From the NCBI GenBank assembly GCA_942159475.1, contig OW804095.1:149162808-149226807 (forward strand): 64,000 bases of DNA, given 5' to 3'. Positions 26,001 to 34,100 of this stretch are shown piece by piece. A program made the position numbers and the translations under genes. The first letter of the stretch is position 1. Every line of letters begins with the position of its first letter. The notes under the pieces are model-generated. The model had not been told where the DNA came from and did no database searches. It saw only the letters and a program-made list of their open reading frames with translations. The stretch is from Sthenelais limicola (Eukaryota > Annelida > Polychaeta > Phyllodocida > Sigalionidae).

Positions 26001-28689
26001 ATCTATACCATGCATATCAACAACGTGGGGGGCAACGTGAGGAGGTGCAGGGTATTTTAGCACTCCCGAAGACTCATTTCCCAGATTTTCAAACAAGTGT
26101 TTTTTCCCCTTATTCTGACACCAGCCCCCCCCCCCCCCTCCCAACACACACACACACACACAAAATATGAAAGGACTCTCTATGGCTAGCATAGATGCGA
26201 GCACCTATCTCCAGACATATATCGTATATTTCACTTATGTAACTGTTTTGTTTTGGAAATAAACAATATCAATCAATCAATGATCAGTCTAGACTCAGAG
26301 CCTCGCAGATCACTCATCAGACAAGAAAGATGCCAGTGATTGGACGCCTACTGCGCCGATGGCATTCCCGGCCTGGGAGTAGGTGGTCTAGTTGGATTAT
26401 AATGGCATTTTGCGTTTTGGAGCCGCGATAGTCCTTCCCTCAGTTTGGAGGGGCATTGATATGTCCACAGAACTCCAGGGAGATCTGTGATATGTCTAAT
26501 GATGTTTTGTTTTCAATTCTCTTTTACATCCCATCCCCTCCTCCCTTACACGCCCCCACCCCCACCCCCATTCTCCTTCAAAGAATGACACTCCAATACC
26601 TATCTCACTTCAAATGTGTAGATACACTCAATGCATTATGATATCAAACTTTGAGATTATTTCGGGACAGCAGTACTTCGCTTACAACGTGATCATTATC
26701 TAGTTTTACTTCAGATGAGATTGTTATTCTTGGCAAGAGTATGTAAAGTTTTAGAGCAGGTGATAATATCCACCTCAGTGAGAATATCTATCAATTTTCT
26801 TTTGGGATTTATTTGTGGGTATCCTGCTAAGAATTCCTGGAACTGGTAGAATGTATTTATGAATGAGGTGAAAAGCAGGAGCACCCCCCCCCCCCTGATC
26901 CTCATTCGGACATGCTGGCATAGGCCAACATATTAATATTTACTCCTGGGTAAATAAAAATATATTTTTGTAAAACAATAAATTATGATAGTCTAGGCCC
27001 AAACTTGAGAGAATCCCTTCAAACGAAGGGAAAGCCTCTCGCCTCAAACCGCAAAGAGTCATTATAATTCCATTAAGATCGCCAAAAAACGCTGAGTTCT
27101 AGACAAGAAACCGATTAGCGAGGTAGGCTGACATACCATTCTTATCTGATCTAAGGGTTCTAGAGTGGATAACTGGAAAAGGATTAAAGTTTTGTTTAGG
27201 ATATCTGAGGGTACAGGTTAGTTAATAGTATGCCATCCTAAGATTCCTTTAAAAGTCTATGGTATGTAATAACTATATATATGATCATGCTGTAATGATA
27301 TAATATTTTCTGTTGAGAAAATGACTGTCTGTGTGTAACCCTGGGAAGTGAGAGGTTAAATAACCCATTGTTCGACCACAGACGGCTAGGATGCACAAAC
27401 TAGGACGTCCAGTGGTCGATCTATCTGGGTTCCTGTTTTTGCAGTCCAGCGTCCGACTACATAATTGGCCATTGGGGAGAGAAAAAAGAAATAGCAACAA
27501 CAAAAAGAGCACACTTAGTCACCACAACATATTCATCACCTAGCTTTGACACGAAGGACGCAGTTAGGATGGACCTAGACAGAGAATCCATTTCTACTAT
27601 CACACAAATGAAAGGAAGGGCTAGTAGTAATATTGCATATCCCTCCAACTGCTAGGCCTACTAAGGGCAGAGACTTAAATAAGGGCAGTTAACAAAGGAT
27701 TATAGGCCTTTCAACAAAATCATAAGTCCCTTAAGCACCTGTCAAAAACGTGGCTAACATTTTTCTCTCCAGACAAACAACACAAAAACATTTCTTCCCC
27801 AAGGTACGACTCCATAACATGGAGGATGGAGTATCACCACCAGGAAGGGTGTAAACTGTAATCCAAATACTTGAAGTCAATCTTGCAGACAGCAAGTAGC
27901 TTAATAAATCAATGTCACATAGACCATTTAATCTAATTGCTGTTGTCTAGCATCCCAACCACAAGTTATTATTAGACAGCCCATTAGGGAATCAAAGCCA
28001 GTGAAAATATCCCAGTTCCACTGAAGCCGAGCAAGGGCAACCAAACCCTAATTACAAGACACCCATGAGAAGAAACGTTTTTTTAAGTGGTTTCTTTTGG
28101 GCGTTGGGCAATCTAGCAGCAAGTTGTTTTTTTCTTTCTTCAAATTTATTGCCAATACAAGTTGCCTGAGTGTCTGTCTGTGGCATTGAGTGAGTGTCAG
28201 TGTGGTTGAGCTCTTGCCATTGGCTAAGTAGGGGTCTTGGTCCTCAACCCAGACATACTGGCGAGGGCTGTATCGCAGACGGCATTTGACTGGTCTAAAC
28301 CTAGACAGCAAGAACATGCAAATAAGAGTGTAAATAATTGTCAATTCACCAGCTATAGCACCCACTCCTGCGTCCCCTTACTATTCACAACCTCTCCCCT
28401 GATTTGCAAACATTATCCCCAGGTTATGATCCAGAATTGTCAGTTGTTTACGTCCAAGGCCGAACGCTGGATTATTTTTTACAGCAAAAAGAAATCAACG
28501 CTGGGGAGGGGGCATGACTATTCCTGTCTAACCAGCGACCAGTTTTTATCACCGAGCCTTCAGACATATTAAAATATCTCAGCTCAGATTTGAGCGATTT
28601 TCAAAATTCAAACGGTATATAAAAGTAGACATACCTTTTGCGAGATTCAGTACAATGCTAAAGATGAAGACCGACCAGGAGAGCGACAT
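1..28689 (-). CDS. BMPR2: BMPR2-like type II TGF-beta/BMP receptor, 5' part (4 exons, incomplete)
   Basis: Type II receptors are single-pass serine/threonine kinases that bind BMP-type ligands and phosphorylate type I receptors at the plasma membrane. Coding exons 28635-28689, 20153-20452, 976-1158 and 1-184 join in phase with GT-AG junctions. The product is a signal peptide, an ectodomain with ten cysteines, one transmembrane helix and the start of the cytoplasmic tail. The motifs CYTLWE, IKQGCW and [14 protein letters not shown] match the BMPR2 ectodomain better than activin type II receptors. The kinase domain lies beyond base 1. The gene is divergent to VPS16, about 2.4 kb between start codons. 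Family assignment is firm; one-to-one orthology is inferred. Confidence 0.88.
185..975 (-). other. BMPR2-like intron 3 with tRNA-related repeat array
   Basis: A GT-AG intron between the cysteine-box exon and the transmembrane exon. It holds the tRNA-like tandem units described separately and no gene. Confidence 0.8.
303..870 (+). repeat. Tandem tRNA-derived (SINE-head-like) units
   Basis: About seven units of 45-75 bp each carry GGTAGCTCAGATGGTAGAGC, which resembles a tRNA D-arm and RNA polymerase III A box, followed by CCAGACATGTAATAGG, like an anticodon stem-loop. Only the last unit (about 800-860) reaches a B-box-like GGTTTTAATCCC. Units cluster at 303-575 and 669-870. No unit makes a complete cloverleaf, so these are tRNA-derived repeat pieces and not tRNA genes. 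Confidence 0.7.
976..1158 (-). CDS. BMPR2: BMPR2-like exon 3: cysteine box of the ectodomain
   Basis: The exon starts after TTTGCAG at 1158 and ends at 976 before GTAAGT. It reads [11 protein letters not shown]..., then [14 protein letters not shown], the diagnostic C-terminal cysteine box of the three-finger toxin-like receptor fold. Two glycosylation sequons (NNT, NVT) are present. The single leftover base A pairs with AA from exon 4 to give Lys. Confidence 0.92.
1328..1366. repeat. Perfect 14-bp hairpin
   Basis: ACTAGCAAATACCC (1328-1341) and GGGTATTTGCTAGT (1353-1366) are perfect inverted repeats around an 11-base loop. The CCC-GTAGC-GGG type hairpin is a commonly dispersed palindrome in invertebrate genomes; here it probably marks the end of a mobile element reaching to about 1625. 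Confidence 0.6.
1845..2136 (+). repeat. GATA and CAGA microsatellites within a broken MITE-1 copy
   Basis: A (GATA)n block at 1936-1999, a second at about 2052-2090 and (CAGA)n at about 2109-2136. The flanks at 1845-1941 and 2018-2057 are two partial copies of the internal part of MITE family 1 (sharing CTTAAATGTGGGTTATTTGA), so the microsatellite seems to have expanded inside and duplicated part of that element. Confidence 0.75.
3033..3272 (+). mobile_element. MITE family 1, copy 1
   Basis: A 240-bp element with inverted termini: GGGTCAGATTTTCAGAAAAT at the left and its reverse complement (one mismatch) at the right. It is AT-rich, with no coding capacity. It shares its full length with copies at 3915, 10615, 21992, 23505 and 24726. 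Confidence 0.82.
3345..3521 (+). mobile_element. MITE family 2, copy (CAGTCTAG... ends)
   Basis: The left end is CAGTCTAGCTTCCGAG and the right end the near reverse complement CTCTGACCCCAGACAG. The internal part contains CTCGCTCCAAACC and a GTAGGCGTCCAAT block seen in the other copies at 5214, 11289, 23061, 26287 and 26989. Confidence 0.68.
3915..4150 (+). mobile_element. MITE family 1, copy 2
   Basis: Same orientation and same terminal inverted repeats as the copy at 3033; about 236 bp. The pair lies 640 bp apart with family 2 between them. Confidence 0.8.
5214..5378 (+). mobile_element. MITE family 2, copy with damaged right end
   Basis: Starts CAGTCTAGGCTCAGAG and carries the family blocks GCTCCAAACCGCAAAATG and GCATTAGGCGTCCAAC. 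The right inverted end is not recognisable. Confidence 0.62.
5745..6345. repeat. Purine-rich minisatellite, 42/45-bp units
   Basis: About 13 units of 42 or 45 bp built from GGAACAGGAGCAGGAGG, TAGAGCAGGAGATGGG and similar blocks. Because the unit length is a multiple of three, all frames stay open and long Gly/Thr, Glu/Gln and Pro-rich ORFs appear on both strands. The strand asymmetry (G+A on plus) makes triplex or G-quadruplex structure likely. It is not a gene. Confidence 0.9.
6715..6905. repeat. GA microsatellite tract
   Basis: Long (GA)n and GGGAGA purine runs on the plus strand. Apparent ORFs of Arg/Glu or Ser/Leu are artefacts of the dinucleotide repeat. Confidence 0.9.
7812..8339 (+). 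repeat. 48-bp minisatellite, 11 units, partly 96-bp higher order
   Basis: Eleven nearly identical 48-bp units each translate as [16 protein letters not shown] or variants ([10 protein letters not shown]). The variants alternate in the first seven units, so these form 96-bp dimers. Each unit contains a pyrimidine tract ending TATTACAG or TATTGCAG, like a splice acceptor. A short ORF is open through the array, but nothing else suggests a gene. Confidence 0.9.
8650..8745 (+). repeat. Short tandem repeat of about 38 bp, three copies
   Basis: Three degenerate copies of ATATATCTACCAGTGGCAGT plus GCACC. No coding signal. Confidence 0.7.
9840..9905 (-). ncRNA. Hammerhead ribozyme motif (type I, short stem III)
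   Basis: Read on the minus strand: stem I strand TTATTTGTCTA, ACC, core CTGATGA (9891-9885), A, stem II GGCTGAC-TGG-GTCAGCC (seven perfect pairs), core GAAA (9866-9863), a two-pair stem III closed by GTTG, then the cleavage triplet GUU and stem I partner TAGACAAATAA (11 perfect pairs with the first strand). All core bases of the hammerhead are present, so self-cleavage after 9855 is expected. Such minimal type I hammerheads are known from Penelope-like elements and retrozyme-like repeats. No reverse transcriptase was seen nearby. Confidence 0.82.
10615..10856 (-). mobile_element. MITE family 1, copy 3 (inverted)
   Basis: Terminal inverted repeats as in copy 1, but the internal part is in reverse order (the TTTGGTCAGTACTAGG block lies on the left). 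About 242 bp. Confidence 0.78.
11289..11489 (+). mobile_element. MITE family 2, copy
   Basis: Starts CAGTCTAGGCCCAAAG and ends with the approximate reverse complement near GGTTTAGACCTAGAG. It has an internal duplication of a segment with ATTCCCATTAAAACGCC. It is closely related to the copy at 26989. Confidence 0.68.
11550..11756 (+). mobile_element. MITE family 3 (CGCG-rich palindromic), copy A
   Basis: Ends TACTGTAAACGTA and TACGTTTACAGTA are perfect inverted repeats. The interior alternates TTTCGCGC, GTGCGC and AAATAAAT blocks and is self-complementary over most of its length. A second copy in the opposite orientation lies in a VPS16 intron at 36672-36859. Confidence 0.8.
13171..13708 (+). 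repeat. 49-bp minisatellite, about 11 units
   Basis: Units read AGCTCTGATGTTGTGTTGGA then GGTACAGTATATTCCCACC and TTACAGACAC, with two 'TTAGATGG/TTGGATGG' variants and two units carrying a doubled GTACA. Apparent ORFs are repeat artefacts. Confidence 0.9.
14820..15300. repeat. Purine tract (GAGA/GGGGA/GATGAAGA)
   Basis: Nearly 500 bases with almost only A and G on the plus strand, with a loose repeat of GAGATGAAGAGGGGGAGA. It gives long spurious Ser/Leu/Pro ORFs on the minus strand. Confidence 0.9.
15980..16630 (+). repeat. Degenerate tandem repeat, about 100-bp unit
   Basis: About seven imperfect copies of CTGGTCTTCCACTAA, CCTGGGGTAGTATACTACC, ATCTATTGTTGTATGATG and CTTTACCAGGCTG, with partial deletions. 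No coding signal. Confidence 0.8.
16650..16815. repeat. GAGAA/AAGAGAGAA simple repeat
   Basis: A purine-only microsatellite of GAAGAGAAGAGAGAAG type. No gene. Confidence 0.9.
18240..18510. repeat. GGGGAGG and (GA)n purine tract
   Basis: A G-rich purine block followed by about 55 bases of (GA)n and a G12 run. Repeat-derived ORFs only. Confidence 0.9.
19565..20110. repeat. Purine tract with GAGAAAATAGGTGAGAGAGAGG units
   Basis: A long G/A tract in which GAGAAAATAGGTGAGAGAG recurs about eight times. It begins less than 50 bases from the donor side of BMPR2-like exon 2, so on the receptor's strand a pyrimidine tract follows the donor almost at once. Confidence 0.88.
20153..20452 (-). CDS. BMPR2: BMPR2-like exon 2: first half of the ectodomain
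   Basis: The acceptor is CTTTGCAG and the donor is CAAG before GTAAAT. It encodes about 99 residues from [15 protein letters not shown] to NIIKQ, with three ectodomain cysteines (ICAF, SCPD, FCYT). A roughly 40-residue polar insert rich in Arg/Ala/Asn after the first Cys is longer than in vertebrate BMPR2. One N-glycosylation sequon (NKT) lies just before the second cysteine. It ends in phase 1 and completes Gly with the next exon. Confidence 0.88.
21001..21110 (+). repeat. Direct tandem duplication of about 53 bp
   Basis: AGACAGTGTTATGTAG, then CCCTGTCCCCAGCAGTAGCA and CCACTGAGGC, occurs twice in a row with two small differences; a recent local duplication. Confidence 0.8.
21410..21504. repeat. 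Long hairpin, 27-bp arms
   Basis: Arms 21410-21436 and 21478-21504 match in 25 of 27 positions (core CGTCCTGTAGGCAG / CTGCCTACAGGACG) around a 41-base loop. It may be a small foldback element. Confidence 0.75.
21520..21700 (-). mobile_element. tRNA-derived SINE fragment
   Basis: On the minus strand GTGGTGCAGTGATCTAAGC resembles an A box and GGGTTCGATCGAGTCCC a B box, about 55 bases apart. A non-tRNA body follows. Typical layout of a tRNA-derived SINE head; the tail was not defined. Confidence 0.6.
21992..22230 (+). mobile_element. MITE family 1, copy 4
   Basis: GGGTCAGATTTTCAGAAAAT at the left and its reverse complement at the right; the interior is nearly the same as copies 1 and 2. Confidence 0.82.
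23061..23470 (-). mobile_element. MITE family 2, nested or partly duplicated copies
   Basis: ACCTTACACTCTAGGC and the AGTGATTGGACGCCTACTGC block occur two to three times in inverted orientation, followed by GGATTAGAATGGCATTATG and a CTCAGTTTGGAGGGACTCTC end. It looks like a family 2 copy with internal tandem duplication. Confidence 0.65.
23505..23741 (+). mobile_element. MITE family 1, copy 5
   Basis: Inverted termini with one or two substitutions. Immediately adjoins the family 2 composite. Confidence 0.8.
24726..24962 (+). mobile_element. MITE family 1, copy 6
   Basis: Full-length copy with intact terminal inverted repeats; the interior is closest to copy 5. Confidence 0.82.
25385..25440 (-). 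ncRNA. Decayed hammerhead ribozyme motif
   Basis: On the minus strand: CTGATAA, stem II AGGTTC-AAAGA-GAACC, then GAAACGTTGG, the same layout as the motif at 9840-9905. The core has CTGATAA where CTGATGA is needed, and stem I pairing is not evident, so it is probably inactive. Confidence 0.6.
26287..26455 (-). mobile_element. MITE family 2, copy (inverted)
   Basis: Begins with the CTAGACTCAGAGCCTCGCAG end and contains GATTGGACGCCTACTGCGCC and TCCCTCAGTTTGGAGGGG; the reverse of the copy at 5214. Confidence 0.65.
26989..27172 (+). mobile_element. MITE family 2, copy
   Basis: Starts TAGTCTAGGCCCAAACTTGA and shares most of its length with the copy at 11289, including GGTAGGCTGACATAC. Confidence 0.68.
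28635..28689 (-). CDS. BMPR2: BMPR2-like exon 1: start codon and signal peptide
   Basis: ATG at 28689 reads [18 protein letters not shown], a typical short hydrophobic signal peptide. The exon ends AAAG before GTATGT, leaving one base (G) that joins CA from the next exon to make Ala. It is too short to be found as a long ORF; it was chosen because phase, signal-peptide character and donor all agree. The 5' UTR lies at higher coordinates. Confidence 0.82.
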
Positions 28690-31075
28690 TTTGGATGAGA
28701 ACTTGCGATGTCAAAAGGCCTAAACGCCAATCCAAAATGGCCGCTTCGTTGCGACTATGGTCCAAGTCTGATGGCCTTTCTTGGGTTAAAATCCTAAAAT
28801 CCCCCTCCTTCTCCGGCTGGAATAGAGTCGACAAGACCCTAGGCTTTTAAAACTCCTTTTCACTTGCGTCGCTCCATAACTTTATGAAATGATCATGCAA
28901 AATTCGCATGAAAAAAATTATAAGATTTACTCCGTCTCCGAGACAGCTGAGGTAGTCTCTGACCCATATGGTTTGGTGGAGCCGAGTCCATTCTGAATGT
29001 GAGGGATGTTCATTCCTAACTGGGTCATTGCCCTGTGCGGCGCCAGGCACATCCACTTTAGTAGACAGGGGTGGTAAGGTTGTGGGCGGGTGGAGAGGGG
29101 GCGGGGGCTGAATTCCTCTTGTTGGTCCGATCACAACCAATGAACATGCACAGTTTTTTTTATTTTGATTATTGTTGCTAGTTTATTTTGAGATGCTTTT
29201 ACAGGTAATGAGAATATTCGCTGTCTGGCCTGGTTTAGCAAAAATAACGCCTACGTCGGATGCCTTGATGTCTGGGCTGCCCAAATTCACATCAGGGAGG
29301 TATAATATAAAACTTCTATCAATTTAATAAGCCTGGGATTTGAATATAAGCTAATATAATACCTCGCTGTCCAATCGCGTTAAGCATAGATGATAATAAT
29401 ACATTCTCAGCAAGATTGATTGTAAAGTTCAAGGTTCTTTTCACCCAATAGACGCAGTTCTGTTTCCTGACGGCAAGTTCCCAGGCCCTAGGGATATATT
29501 GCTTTTTGTTGTGTGGTTGTTTTTTTTACACACCATGCAGGATCTATGATTACCGTACATATATATATTTCCAATCGATAAAAATTAAAACTAGCCGACA
29601 AACTCGTTTGAAGTAATGGTAAATTAAGTTTACATGCGTCTGGAACGTTTACCAGAGTAGGTTTATCACTTGAGAAACAACCATTTTGATTTGTGTTGTT
29701 TATTTTAATATTTACAGTATCAATAGACGCGTTGCGTTTGTGTTGTCGCCAAGCTGACCAAAGAAAAATAATACATTCATGATTTAGGCCTATGTACGGT
29801 ACTTTTCCCGGGTGCAGTTACTACCATAGGCCTATTTTAAAAACAGCTATTTGCTATCAAACATTCAATATTTAATATATAATCATACAACAACAATTAT
29901 ACAATAGTAGGCCTACTATCAATAGTGTATCATGATTATACAATGGCATACATATAATACATCACGATGATTACCATCAGCCATTCAAGTAGTCTAGAAG
30001 TTTGATGTCACATATTATTATTGTAGTTGGCTTATATAGAAGCTTCCGAGACAACTGGATATCGATCCTTCAAATAGATTAAGTATGAATTATATTGAAT
30101 ATGAAATTCGACAGCAGGGGCGGATTCAGGGGGGGGTCGGGGGGTTCGACCCCCCCCCCTCCTAGAGCCCCATGATGCCCTTTTTGCCCTCCCCAAAGTG
30201 TCCTTTTTTCCCGCCCCAAAGTGCCCTTTTTCCAGCCCCAAAGTGCCCTTTTCCCCACTCCAAATTGCCTTTTTCCCCGCCCCAAATTGCCTTTTTGCCC
30301 ATCTCTATTTACCTGTTTGGTTACTTAGTTCTGTGGATCCTTTCCCTTTTTGCTATATTAAATTATGACGGTATTTTATGAGAATCTTACTTACAGGCCT
30401 GAAGTGTCTAAACATATTTATACCTCAATCACCCCTCCCCATGGCCCCTCACATTTATCCAACCAATTTTGTGACATAAGCATATCCCTTTTTAAAGAGC
30501 CATTTATCAATAAATGTTTTTTTAGCACATACCTGAAAATGGTCTTGATTAAGAGGGTGATATTAATGTCTTATTATTTAGAAAGATTTAACGCATGACT
30601 TCAAAATTTATTTCACAGGGAATATTTAAATCACTTTTAAAACCTATAAATAACCTAATAAAATTATGGGGATTTATTTGGTAGATTTTGATAACATCTG
30701 ATTAACAATGTTTATTAGGTCCCCTGACAAAATTACCACCTGTAAAATGAAGAACCGAATAAAATATTTAAACAAGGACCATTCAGTCTAGGTACGCCTA
30801 TTATAATTATAGATATAACATTAGGCCTATCTTTCGTAGATTTTGATAACGTCAGTTTAAAAATGTTTATCGGGTCCCCTGATAACATTAGCTAACAGTA
30901 CCACCTGTACATTTTTTAACTGAATTAAATATTCAAACAAACAAAGATTAATCAATCCAGAAAGCACATTATGGCGCTACCACCGTGCCAGGAGTAAATC
31001 TACAGCGCTCAGGACCAAGCGGGAATCTTGGACTTCTGCTGCCACCTGCCGGTTTAGAAGAGACCTAGAATCAAG
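28690..31075. promoter_or_regulatory. Divergent intergenic region between BMPR2-like gene and VPS16
   Basis: About 2.4 kb separates the two start codons. Both 5' UTRs and promoters must lie here. No clear TATA box was seen for either gene. AAAATGGCCGC (about 28731) and AAGATGGCGC at the VPS16 start codon (31073) resemble YY1-type initiator motifs common in housekeeping genes. The middle holds the palindromic repeat at 30115-30310 and an imperfect 90-bp direct repeat (30680 and 30838). Confidence 0.5.
30115..30310. repeat. G-run/C-run palindrome plus 22-bp tandem units
   Basis: GGGGGGGGTCGGGGGGTTCG followed by a run of C forms a strong palindrome at 30131-30165. After it, five units of CCCCAAAGTGCCCTTTTTCC type repeat every 21-23 bases. 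This pairing of GGGGCGGATTCAGGGGG with C-run tandem units recurs in many marine invertebrates as a dispersed element end. Confidence 0.7.
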
Positions 31076-31122
31076 ATGGCGCTCACGGGGGACTGGAACC
31101 CCCTTGGGGAAGTATTTTACAG
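31076..31122 (+). CDS. VPS16: VPS16 exon 1
   Basis: ATG in context TCAAGATGGCG; encodes [15 protein letters not shown] plus two bases of Arg, then donor AG before GTAAGT. The WNPLG motif is at the same place in animal VPS16. Confidence 0.9.
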
Positions 31123-34100
31123 GTAAGTACGCTTTATTCTCAGTATTTAGGGTTCTCTAAAACATATATAGTGAGTGATTGACGCCCCTTTGTTTCTGGG
31201 GTACAAAGTGTATCCCTTAATTGTGTAGTTTTCCCGTGTCACATGACGAAAACTGGCTGCCCCTCCCCCATCTTTCTCACAACACAGTCTATTATCGCTC
31301 AGACCCATTCTGATTGGAAATCCATTCCTTGCCAGGTTTTCTGCATTATCAATCTTGTTTAGATATTGTCCGTATGTGACATGTTGGGATGATATACTCA
31401 CCAATATTTCCCATGGGCATATTCTAATGTCTTCTACTTTCTGATACCTTGGCAATATAAATTATAAGACCACTAAAATATTTGCTTGCATCTTGATAAC
31501 AGAATTTACAATATTTAGGAGGAAGACATCTACATATTTAAGGGCGACTCAGTATTTTGGAACATTCCTATAAAGATCCTGATGTAAAATACATGTGGAA
31601 TACTATAATAAACCACATGACCATGTGCCGTCGATTTAGCCTTATATATAACTTTAACTATAAGCCTTAAATTAAAATTTAAATAAACCTCTACTTTAAC
31701 TTAAACTTAGTTAAAGAGCTAAACCTAATAGCCTATATAGTCTTAGTAGAAACTATTCGTCCCCTAGCCCGATACTCAGACTCCCTAGCTCGTATAGACT
31801 ATGTACAGCTCGTCTATGATTAGGAGTTTATACAGAGATGGACAGCGACAGCACACAGTCTATATAGTCTCTATATATATATTATGTTTAGGTCTTCACA
31901 AAACACAGGGATCCAACAGGGCTACCAATTCTGGGCATACATTGTAAACATAATAATTCTATACCTGAATGTGATGTTTTACGACGTTTCATTTTTTTTT
32001 TACACATACCTGTATTAGCACATTTAATTTTAAATAATTGTTTACATTGTTAACTTACAGGAAGCAGGAAGTGTACCAGATGGGATGGGCGGACCAAGTG
32101 GACCTCACACGTTTCAAACTGGCAGCTGCCCCTTATGGTGGACCCATTGGTTGGTATTCATTATTTAACTCCCTGTTTTCCAATATGAGCAAACCTGGGA
32201 TGTACTTCTGAACATAACATTCAGTTCGAGCTTTTGTTGATACAATACACGCCATACAAATTGATGTATGATGGTCAAAAGAGTCAAAAGTAACGTTAAC
32301 ATTGAGAAATACAATTAAGGCTAAATAAACACTGAAAGAACGGGATCTTTGTACTGAGAAAATTTTGTACCAATCTTAGTATTATGATGTTCTAGTTTCT
32401 AGCACAGATTTTCAAATTATCCCATTTTCTAATCATGACAAAGTGAAACATAATATTCAAGATCATTAGATCAGAAAAGCATTATCAGAGATATAGAATC
32501 TAAATATATTGTCATTCATGAAATAACAGTTTAGATTTAGAATATCATATTCACTTACACATTTGATAGTTTCAACTATTCATACTGAAATATTCCTTCT
32601 TATATTGTAGCCTTAATCAGGGAGGAATGTCTGGCACAACGCTCAGGTACTGCCACCAACACTCGCCCCATCATTTACCTGTTTTCTTCAGCTGGGAGGG
32701 AGCTGGCGGTAATTAGGGTAAGTGTTCATACTGCAACCACTAGTTATTGTTGTAGTGCTTAACGACTATTGTTATATGCGCATTCCATTTGAGAGGTGTG
32801 ATAAGTGGGGTGCGATAAAAATATTCTTATCGTATGTCTACAATAACAATTCGAATTGGGGTTTCTTTTAGCCTTTAGATACTTTATGACAATTCAAAAC
32901 CCCAAACAAAGGTTTATATATCAATATTTGTCTATGCTAGGGGTATATAATAAATAGTGAATGGAACTCAGTGCTAGTAATTGAATATTTACGCAATATC
33001 GTCCAATAAAAATTCAATTACTAGCATCTCGTTCCATTCTGTCTATTAAACTTATCTTGAACTCGGTCGTTAACCCTGGTTATTTCTGTTTGCCCCATTA
33101 ATTTTAATTATGTCCATTAAGTCTGATCTATGATATAACATATGTTCAAATAATATCAAACGAAAACTGATAACATATTCAATGTTTAATTCCAGTGGAA
33201 CAGTGGGCGCATACATTCCTTAGGCTGGTCTAATGTGGAAGATCTACTCTGTATCCAAGAAGATGGAATGATACTCGTTTATGATATATTTGGATCATTC
33301 AAACGCACCATAAGTATGGGCGATGTAAGTTCTTTGTATTTCAATCTTTGCTTGGATCCTGCAAAACAGAATTCCCCAAACTCTCAACTCGAAAATATAA
33401 AAAAGACTTGTTTCACACAATGTTACTATTACTAACAGATTTTCTGTTCCTTAAAATGGCTCTTAGGAAATGTAAATGTGTGTAGTTATTGGTATCTAGA
33501 TGATGTCTGCAGTAATTTCTGACATATAGAGCATTACTGTGATTATCGCACTTACCTGATGAACATCATAAGTTCTTGACTTGTCTCAATTCTTTCTGCC
33601 CACAGGAAGCCAAGACGACCAAGGTTATAGATGCACAGATATTTAACAGCGCTAATGGGACCGGCGTGGCTGTCATCACCGGCACATATAGGGTCTTCAT
33701 AATCAACAATGTCGATGATCCTAGAATAAGAAGGCTTGCAGAAGTCCCCGGTAGGCCCCTGTGTTTTATCAATAGTTTAAGCGTATTTATGAAGCAATAG
33801 ACTGACGTAGCTAGATGGGGAAATGTAAAAAGTAACTTCTTAGCCAGTGCCTGATAACCAAACATATCCAGTTGAAATTTCATTACAATTGACAACAATG
33901 AAAACTGGATTCAAAAGGTATGGGGTACATTGTCAGAGAGCTCCGCAAGCCTAAAAGCACGTCACCTATATCTATTTGGATATTTTATTTTTATTCATTC
34001 AGCTCATTTATACAACAGTACATATGTTCATATTGTTATAACGTGAGTTACATAAAGGAAACGAGGTAGTAGAGTAGTAGTAGAAGGAATTTATTCCTGG

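Larger units (their letters stand above)
20453..28634 (-). other. BMPR2-like intron 1 (8.2 kb)
   Basis: Intron between signal peptide and ectodomain exons. It holds three family 1 MITEs, several family 2 copies, a tRNA-derived SINE, a 27-bp-stem hairpin, a decayed hammerhead and homopolymer runs. No further exon was recognised. Confidence 0.75.

Noticed and set aside
28048..28365. 105-codon minus-strand ORF in the receptor intron
   Set aside because: No domain, splice support or conservation signs; ordinary chance frame.
31147..31455. 102-codon ORF antisense in VPS16 intron 1
   Set aside because: No recognisable domain and no promoter or splice evidence.
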